Source: Vicia villosa
Taxonomy: Eukaryota; Streptophyta; Magnoliopsida; Fabales; Fabaceae
Length of the DNA: 64,000 nucleotides
Assembly: GCF_029867415.1 (NCBI RefSeq)
Contig: NC_081183.1
Coordinates: 55,564,336-55,628,335 of the forward strand
Direction of reading: 5' to 3'
This document shows, in pieces, positions 57,616 to 64,000 of this stretch (the first letter of the stretch is position 1; each line of letters starts with the position of its first letter). Below the pieces are notes generated by a model. That model did not search any database. It saw only the letters and a list, made by a program, of their open reading frames with translations, and was not told the DNA's origin. The position numbers were made by a program, and so were the translations under genes.

Positions 57616-57770
57616 TTTGTGGTGAGGATTGATGAGGATGGAATATCAGAAGGAGTTGGGGGATGGATATTTAGTGGTGTGGGGTTCAAGACAAGTGTAG
57701 AAAGAGATGGTGGAGGAGGATTTTGTATGGTGAAGGTGTTTTGTGGTTCAGAAGGAGGAGTGAAAACATG
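57616..57770 (-). pseudogene. E4 third ORF, segment beyond the solo LTR
   Basis: The minus strand reads HVFTPPSEPQNTF, then a Ser/Pro-rich run to PSDIPSSSILTT, which joins TDIPSSSI on the other side of the solo LTR in frame. It resembles HVLTPPYSPVTIPSS of E1's ORF3. The segment ends at the Ogre-like junction at 57770. Confidence 0.65.
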
Positions 57771-57819
57771 CCCCTGTTCAATTATGGGCAAATTTATGGG
57801 CAAATTTTGGGGTATGACA

Positions 57820-57834
57820 GCTGCCCCTGTTCAA
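57820..57834 (-). other. Polypurine tract of G3
   Basis: The minus strand reads TTGAACAGGGGCAGC directly before TGTCATACCCC, i.e. a purine-rich tract abutting an LTR start. A copy of 17 bp of this area (57822-57838) recurs at 57769-57785. Confidence 0.65.
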
Positions 57835-58028
57835 TTATCTTAAACCTGAAGATGTAGAGTGGTTTGTAGGCCAGTCGGTATCTGAAGGTGGAAGATGATT
57901 GAACACTAGAATACCAAGAAATTTTCCCTAGCTGAAGTAGGGACTTTTGTCGGAGATGGGCTTGAAGATGCCATCCAGGTGTTTGGAGAAGATCTATGAT
58001 GGAGATGGGCTTGAAGATGCCATCCGAC
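57835..58028 (-). other. G3 3' region next to the PPT
   Basis: Non-coding. A ~50-bp phrase 'gagatgggcttgaagatgccatcc' occurs at about 57954 and 58000, and a related one at 58631, so this stretch is itself repetitive. Confidence 0.5.
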
Positions 58029-58606
58029 TTGATATACTTAAGAGTCAGAATGTGTCGTACGTTAGACTGTTTATGAGAAGAAGACTTGGGTTGAGTCGTA
58101 CGTTAGACTGGGTCTAGCTTGCATCAGCAGATGTCTGGAAAAAAACCATGCGTTAGGCTGAAGGATATGTCGTATGTCAGATCAGATCCAATTTGCATCC
58201 TCAGATGTCTGGAAAACTGTGCGTTAGGTTGAAGAATAAATTGTGCGTTAGACTATTCTCAATTGCATCCTCAGATGTCTGGAAAACCGTGCGTTAGGTT
58301 AAAGAATAAATCGTGCGTTAGACTATTCTCAATTGCATCCTCAGATGTCTGGAAAACCGTGCGTTAGGTCGAAGAATAAATCGTGCGTTAGACTATTCTC
58401 AATTGCATCCTCAGATGTCTGGAAAACCGTGCGTTAGGTTGAAGAATAAATCGTGCGTTAGACTATTCTCAATTGCATCCTCAGATGTCTGGAAAACCGT
58501 GCGTTAGGTCGAAGAATAAATCGTGCGTTAAACTATTCTCAATTGCATCCTCAGATGTCTGGAAAACCGTGCGTTAGGTTGAAGAATAAATCGTGTGGAA
58601 AAAAAA
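58029..58606 (-). repeat. 70-bp minisatellite in G3 3' region
   Basis: Six units of exactly 70 bp (landmark tcagatgtct at 58201, 58271, 58341, 58411, 58481, 58551) with more degenerate units to the left. The unit contains 'gtgcgttag' twice. Units in the middle differ by one or two bases only. Confidence 0.92.
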
Positions 58607-58689
58607 ATTGTATTGAGGAATATTTGTTGGAGATGGGCTTAAAGATGCCATCCAGATGTCGAGACTGAAATGTTTGAGAAGTAGTTGTT

Positions 58690-59340
58690 TGAATGTTGAT
58701 CGTATAGTAGATGAATTAGATTTTTGGAGAGTTGGTCGTGTCAGCACCGTTCGTAGTAACTGAATTAGACTTTGGAGGATGATCGTGTTTACACCGTTCG
58801 TGATGATAGAATTAGATCTTTGAAGGTTGATCGTGTCAGCACCGTTCGTAGTAACTGAATTAGATCTTTTTGTCGTGTCAGTATCGTTCGTAATAATTGA
58901 ATTAGACTTAGGAAATAGTTGATCGTGTCCACATCGTTCGTGATGATGGAATTAGATCTCTTGTCATGTCAGCACCGTTCGTAGTAACTGAATTAGACTG
59001 GGAAGGTCAGTGATCGTGTCTACACCGTTTGTGATGATATAATTAGATCTCTGAGAGTTGATCGTGTCAGTACCATTCGTAGTAACCGAATTAGATCTTT
59101 TGTCGTGTCAGTACCGTTCGTAGTAGCTGAATTAGACTTAGTTGGTCATTGATCGTGTCTACACCGTTCGTGATGATAGAATTAGATCTCTGAGCGTTAA
59201 CCGTGTCAGTACCGTTCGTAGTAACTGAATTAGATCTTTGAAAATGATCGTGTCTTTACCGTTCGTGGAAAATGAATTAGATCTTCGAGCGTTGACCGTG
59301 TCAGTACCATTCGTAGTAGCTGAATTAGATCTTGGAAAGT
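58690..59340 (-). repeat. Second minisatellite, two alternating subunits
   Basis: About thirteen units of 40-53 bp. Type S is gtcagtaccgttcgtagtaac-like and type C is gtctacaccgttcgtgatgat-like, both ending gaattaga. Order from the left is about S C S S C S C S S C S C S, a higher-order pattern. Confidence 0.88.
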
Positions 59341-61584
59341 TGGAGATTTCGTTCATTTGTCTGTACCTGTATCCTGCAATTGGTATAGTTAGTCTTTATG
59401 CAATGTCATGATGCATGTATTATGTAATGAGTCCCTCAAAATAAATGAGAAACTTTGTATGTTATGCGTGAGTTCAGTATGTATGCGATGTATGAATATG
59501 TTTATGACACATGATATGTGATTACGATTTATGTTGTCTTGATTGAGAAAATAAATCTCTATGTCTTTGTGATTTTGATGTCTGATCTTGTTTTGAAGAT
59601 GCTCAGCTGGGGATTTATGATTCTCGCTTGGGGATGATCAGCAACTTGATGGACCTTGATTGGGGACAAAAGTATTAGTAAACCATGTTGGAGAAGAGCA
59701 AAGTGTTGGAGAACCAGCAGTGTTGAAGATGTAAATTTTGTTGGGGAGCCATGTTTTTGTCGAGAGCGTTTAAAGATATCTTCTTGATGATTACTCTGTG
59801 GGGATATGATCTTGTGAATTCGGCTCTGTGGGGGGACATGGGTGAAAGTTGCCCCCATTATTATAGTAACTACCATTCCTGGATTTGATTAGGACACGCC
59901 ACTAAGTATTTGGTAAAGATGTAAAACTGGACTTGCATAGATTTGCCCCAGTTAGTAGGAACTTTGGAAAGACTCGCCTCGCGAGGACTTTACTATGAGC
60001 GACATGCCCCCAATAATCATAAACTTAGGATGATACCCCTGATTGTTTTGGAATCCTTGAGTGATTCTCGGAATCTTGACTTAATTGCCCCAGACTGATT
60101 GGGAAATAGTTTGGAACCCACTTGGGATGTATGCCTTTGACTATTTGGCATTTGAGAGATTGTTGGAATCTTGACTTGACTGCCCCAGATTGATTGGGCG
60201 AAACATGCCATGCCCCTTGTATACGTAGGAGACATCGCTTCTCGGGGTAATCTTGTCTGTCGGGATAAATTTCAATCGTTAGTTGTGCCCTGTGCAAATT
60301 CTTTTTGTTGTTAACATTTGAAATTATGTAGCAGAATTTGTTTAATAATGAATTCATGAGATGCAATGCATACGTTTGTCTTGAGTTTTTTTGAAAAACA
60401 TTAAAACAAGAGATGTAAAGGCGTGATATTTGTAAAACCATGATATTCGTAACAAAAACGTGATATCAACTTAGCAGTTTGGTAACCTTAAGGAGTCGGG
60501 ATACCTTTTTGATGACAGTATGCTTTCGAACTAACCATGCTTCAATTAGGACTTTCAAGGGTTGTAATGTGGCTTGGTTCACAGTTTAAGAAACAAAGGA
60601 TAAAGGCTCAAAATTTGATTGTACCCATCCCTCTTCGTGATGATCTTCGGTCTTAAGCTCAGTTAATTCAACTTATGCATTCAGGTTCCAAGAGACTTTT
60701 GGATTTACACCTTTGATAATGACGATGGTTCATAAGCGAAGAGAACTTTTGAGATGGCAGTCGCCTCTTCCTTTTTGGTAGTCCCAACATTGTGTTGTTC
60801 ACGAACTTATTGACTTCTCTGTTTTCATCTTTTTGATATCCCTAACTTTTGCCTGAACTGTTTTTTTTTTTTTTTAGATTACAGTCAGCGGGATGCCTTG
60901 ATTTTTGCCTAAGTCAACTTTTCGATTTTTGACTTAGCAGGCTTTTCTTGGTGTATATGTTTTTTCATTTTTTTCTTTTTGAAAGATATTGACTGCCTTG
61001 CTTAATGATTGATGAACCATCATTAGCTTTTGACATCTCCCACACTTCTTTGGCATGTGCGAATGAACGCTTGTGATTGAAATCTTTGTTGAAAGGTTGT
61101 ACTGAATGATTCTCTTAAAATAGAATGCACAGCCAAACTAACTGAGAACTACCCTGCCCCAGGTTATGATCAAGGGTTTTAATTAGTACAAGAAAGAAAC
61201 TTCTACTTCTTAGGCTCAAAGGGGGTTGACGAGGGATTAACATCCTTATATCTCCATTGTTTAGGAATTGAACAAATGCCTGTACATCGTCAGCATAGTC
61301 CGCTCAAAAGCATACTGTATGAGGTTGCGGTATCGTTTTCGTCATCCTCCCTCAAAAGGTATACATCTTTAGCAGGAGTGGCGTATCACAAAAACATATG
61401 CACAATTAAGACATAATTTAAAATGAGTGATAACGAAATAATTTATTCAAGACAAACATATGCAATGTACTGATGATGATTATTGAAACAGATAATGTCT
61501 ATCGTAATTTGAATGTTTAAACAAACAGAATAGAAATTGCAAATGAAAGTAAATCTAAAGATCTAAAGTTCATCCACTATGACA
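59341..61584 (-). other. G3 internal non-coding stretch (no pol)
   Basis: About 2.2 kb where a pol would be expected. I find no RT, integrase or protease motif in any frame. A 'ttgact...tgccccaga.tgattggg' phrase appears twice (near 60076 and 60172) and a related one near 59950. A poly-T run lies at 60859-60877. Short ORFs here look accidental. Confidence 0.6.
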
Positions 61585-62742
61585 TTAATCAGTCTTGTCG
61601 TGATTGTGCATGGGAGCAGTGATCACTATAGGAGTCTTGGGATGAGGGAATTCAATTTCACCAGCATCGATCATATCTTGAATCTTGTTCTTCAATGGCC
61701 AACAATTATTTGTATCATGTCCAGGGCTATTGGAATGGTATGCGCACCTCGCATTGGGCTTATAGATAGGAGTGGAAGTGTTGGGCTTTACAGGAGGACC
61801 CCTCACAGTAATCAAGTTTGCTTTCAACAAATGTTGTAATGCCTGAGCCAGTGACATGTTGATCTTCGTGAACTGACGCTTAGGTGCATCTGGCTTGCGT
61901 CTTTGTTGTTGTGGAAATGCCCCAACGGATAGGTTGTGTTCATTACGATCTTTCGGATTGCGCACAATATTAGCCATAGGAGGTTCCTCAGGTGCATTGA
62001 AGTCAATTATCTTGTCATCGATGAGGTCTTGGATTTTATTCTTCAATAGCCAGCAATCATTAGTGTCATGTCCGATGCTGTCGGAGTGGTAAGCACATCT
62101 CGCATTAGGATTATACTGATGAGACAAAGTGTTAGGATTCCGAGGAGGATCCCTCAAAGTCATTAGTCCTTTCTTCAGCATCTGTTGCAACGCTTCAGCC
62201 AAAGTCATGTTGATCTTTGTGAATTGTCTTTTAGGCGCGTTATGCTTACGTTGTGGTTGTGATGCTGATGTGGAGATCAGAGCTTCCCCAACTTGTTGGT
62301 TACGCATAGTATTAGCCATGTAAGGCCCCTTAATTGAATTGAAGTCAATGATCTTGTCGTCAATTAAGTCTTGGATCTTATGCTTCAATGGTCCACAATC
62401 CTCTGTGTCATGGCCAGGGCTATTCGAATGATAAGCACATCTTGCATGGTACTTATACCCAGGAGCAGGATTTGTAGGGATTGAATATGAAGGTAATAAG
62501 GTTATCAAGTTCTGGTTGAGCAGTTGTTGCAGAACTTGAGACATCGGCATGTGCAACGGAGTGAATGATCGCTTGGGTTTGGATTTCCATTTACCTTGAC
62601 CATCTTGTTGCCTATGTTGATCCTTCGCTTTCTCGATCAGAAGTGCCTTTAGTTCTTCTTGCCCCTTGGCCAAGTTAAAGATCATCTCTTGGAATTGGTT
62701 GTTCTGAGCTTGGAGATTTTTGACAGATTGTTCAAGGTCCAT
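61585..62742 (-). CDS. G3 gag-derived protein with triplicated zinc knuckle
   Basis: The open frame extends to an ATG at 62856, but the likely start is the ATG at 62742 (MDLEQSVKNLQAQN), which opens a coiled coil as in other Tat gags; this gives 385 aa. Three tandem ~115-residue units follow, each with a (K)R.FT short phrase, a leucine-rich LxQALQxLLKxNLITL helix, a CAYHSNSPGHDTxxC knuckle (CX2HX5HX4C) and KNKIQDLID. Knuckle cysteines, counted from 62856, are Cys140, Cys254 and Cys371. Relatives I know carry this module once, after a large gag domain that is absent here. The protein could bind RNA or nucleic acid; its role is unproven. The second unit reads SIGHDT instead of SPGHDT. Codons are undamaged across all three units, which suggests recent amplification or selection. 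Confidence 0.72.
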   Translation of the reverse strand: MDLEQSVKNLQAQNNQFQEMIFNLAKGQEELKALLIEKAKDQHRQQDGQGKWKSKPKRSFTPLHMPMSQVLQQLLNQNLITLLPSYSIPTNPAPGYKYHARCAYHSNSPGHDTEDCGPLKHKIQDLIDDKIIDFNSIKGPYMANTMRNQQVGEALISTSASQPQRKHNAPKRQFTKINMTLAEALQQMLKKGLMTLRDPPRNPNTLSHQYNPNARCAYHSDSIGHDTNDCWLLKNKIQDLIDDKIIDFNAPEEPPMANIVRNPKDRNEHNLSVGAFPQQQRRKPDAPKRQFTKINMSLAQALQHLLKANLITVRGPPVKPNTSTPIYKPNARCAYHSNSPGHDTNNCWPLKNKIQDMIDAGEIEFPHPKTPIVITAPMHNHDKTD

Positions 62743-63903
62743 GATGCTGAAATAAACAGCGAGGGAGGATGAGAGACCTATTGTAAGAAACCTGTTATGC
62801 GATGTTATGAATGCAAATGCCATATTTTCAAGGATCTTTAGGAATTTAGTTAGCAACTTTAGAAAATGATTTGGTCGCGCCTTTGTTTAAAGAAATCTGA
62901 ACTTTGTCTTTGAACGTCTTTCTTTGAGAATCAAGCTCACCATATCGAGTGGGTCATCGCCTCTGATTCGGGATACCTCTGAATTTGAAGTTACATGGCT
63001 AGAGGAAAATAAATCCTCTGGCCCCTTGATGGGTACTGAGCCTTTGAATTGGAAGGTATAAGGCCAAAGGAAAATAAATCCTTTTGCCCCTTGATAGGAA
63101 TTCAGTCCTTGATAAGAGCACCTGAAATTGTGCGCCCTACATTCCTAAGATCCTTGAAAGGGTTAGTTAAATCATGTTATGCTTATGATGTCATGATGTC
63201 ATGTGAATGCAGTGCATTAGGCATAGTGTGAGATAGTAAGGACAAACAAGTCATTTTAACAAAACCTGCAAGGAAATGAAGGTTAGTAGCAAACATAGGC
63301 AACTCACGCAAGTCACACAATTTTTGGCTTGAGGCTTGCATGGGGTCTGATCAGGTGTCCTTCCTAAGGGTATTTCTATGGATAAAGAGATTTCAGCAAC
63401 AGGTTCTACCAAGTGACTCAGAATTGTCAGCCCCCTCTAAAGCACCCTCGAACATGGTACATGCATACCACGCAATGATACTTTAGGAAGAAACCTATCT
63501 GAGCTGTAGTATCGGGTAGCGACCATAACTTGGCATGCACCAAGAATAGCCCCCCCACTACGTTCCTAAAAGTTTAAGATGGGTTAAAGGTGACTAAAGG
63601 TCCCTGAGCTCCGACGCACCCAAAGATACATGCGTAAACCTCTCTCATGCAAAAGAGGTACACAATAACCAGTGGAGGCCTAACTCAAGTGCGAACTTCA
63701 TTTTGACCAACCCCAAGCATGCACAAGGGGGGTCTCCATGACTATGCCGCTCCTAAACTTAAGTGTTCTTGAATCCGGGAATAGGATTCGTCCTTCAGTT
63801 TTCCCAAGACAAACCTGAAAAATAAAACAAGCAAAGCAAACAAATAGAAAACATTTAAATGATTCCTAAACTTTTAAGGTAACCCCTCTTTTATTGAAAT
63901 TAA
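62743..63903 (-). other. G3 5' leader
   Basis: Non-coding leader between PBS and gag on the minus strand. A ~55-bp phrase with 'ggaaaataaatcc' and 'gccccttgat' is duplicated (about 63003-63030 and 63066-63092). No ORF with recognisable content. Confidence 0.5.
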
Positions 63904-63921
63904 TCCCCAGCAGAGTCGCCA
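63904..63921 (-). other. Primer binding site of G3
   Basis: The minus strand reads TGGCGACTCTGCTGGGGA, four bases from the LTR end. From memory this is the site typical of Ogre/Tat elements, attributed to a tRNA-Arg; the tRNA identity should be taken as tentative. Confidence 0.7.
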
Positions 63922-63925
63922 GTTC

Positions 63926-64000
63926 TGTAATACGGTGAACTGACTTTTATATTGAAATGTTGCGGATAGCAAGAGTCGCCACCGACTTTTATTTTATCCA
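63926..64000 (-). repeat. G3 5' LTR, 3' end only
   Basis: 75 bp starting TGTAATACGG, identical to 53998-54072. The rest of the LTR lies beyond the window. Confidence 0.88.

Larger units (their letters stand above)
50842..57770 (-). mobile_element. E4: SIRE-type element, 3' part, split by a solo LTR
   Basis: 3' LTR 50842-51973, 3' untranslated region, third ORF (52999-53997), then an Ogre-like solo LTR (53998-57615), then more of the third ORF (57616-57770). The element is truncated at 57770, where Ogre-like sequence begins; no gag or pol of E4 is in the window. Its LTR has diverged more from the E1-E3 LTRs (for example tcctggttcgttgttaac...cccctttggagtg), so it is another subfamily or older. 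Confidence 0.85.
57771..64000 (-). mobile_element. G3: non-autonomous Ogre/Tat-like element, runs off the right edge
   Basis: Minus-strand order from the right: 5' LTR (its 3' end is 63926-64000), PBS, leader, a gag-derived ORF (61585-62742), long non-coding stretch, two minisatellites, PPT and about 50 bp of a truncated 3' LTR (57771-57819). No protease, RT, integrase or RNase H is present although 3.7 kb lie between gag and PPT. The PBS type, LTR start TGTCATACCCC and 3' tandem repeats fit Ogre/Tat elements of legumes. It probably relied on a full Ogre for its enzymes. Confidence 0.8.

Noticed and set aside
61579..62323. Plus-strand frames opposite the Ogre-like gag
   Set aside because: Shadows of the triplicated minus-strand gag module.
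53998..64000. A single Ogre element with LTRs at 53998 and 63926
   Set aside because: E4 coding sequence (57616-57770) separates the left LTR from G3's PPT, and the left LTR has its own flanking duplication, so two separate insertions fit better.

Overview
This window looks like repeat-rich intergenic DNA from a plant nuclear genome, most likely a legume. That rests on SIRE/Maximus-type Ty1/copia polyproteins, very long Ogre/Tat-type Ty3/gypsy LTRs, and a plant-style replication protein A (RPA)-like gene fragment; the species cannot be named from sequence alone. I see no ordinary single-copy host gene. Nearly everything is LTR retrotransposon, except an 11.6-kb tandem array at 39217-50841. 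A 100-N assembly gap lies at 39117-39216.

Layout. 1-1302: fragment of an Athila/Cyclops-like LTR (+). 1303-5443: an Ogre-like LTR (-) carrying two tRNA-like segments, inserted in an Athila-type reverse transcriptase remnant (5444-5660). 5661-39116: a nest of SIRE-type copia elements. E1 (+) has LTRs 5661-6862 and 37916-39116. E2 (-; LTRs 12858-14061 and 34945-36137) sits inside E1's third ORF with a perfect 5-bp target-site duplication, GAAGC, at 12853-12857 and 36138-36142. Inside E2 lies a plus-strand tandem pair: a 5'-truncated copy E3a (19091-23928) that shares an LTR with a full-length copy E3b (23929-33518). The E2/E3a contact at about 19083-19144 is the centre of a large fold-back.

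39217-50841: about 9.2 monomers of roughly 1.27 kb in direct tandem. Each carries, on the minus strand, what reads as a miniature three-exon gene (153 + 265 + 56 nt, GT-AG introns, about 157 aa) for a single RPA70-like OB-fold, with TATA-like boxes just upstream. At least the copies at 43903-44584 and 48969-49654 keep open exons and canonical splice sites; several others carry stops, frameshifts, or lost start or splice sites. This is the most unusual feature of the window.

50842-57770: 3' LTR and third ORF of another SIRE-type element (E4, -), split by an Ogre-like solo LTR (53998-57615) with an imperfect 5-bp duplication. 57771-64000: an Ogre-like element (-) running off the right edge: polypurine tract, 3' region with two minisatellite arrays, a gag-derived ORF with three copies of a CX2HX5HX4C knuckle, leader, primer binding site (63904-63921) and the first 75 bp of an LTR identical to the start of the solo LTR. 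It has no pol.

Functionally, E3b has an uninterrupted protease-integrase-RT-RNase H frame and is the most recent and most complete element. E1 has lost RT and RNase H, E2 has lost the RT core, and E3b's own gag has a late frameshift, so as assembled none is clearly autonomous. The SIRE copies share a third ORF downstream of pol, preceded by a conserved ~37-41-nt block, in long (E1, E4), short intact (E2) and truncated (E3a, E3b) forms.
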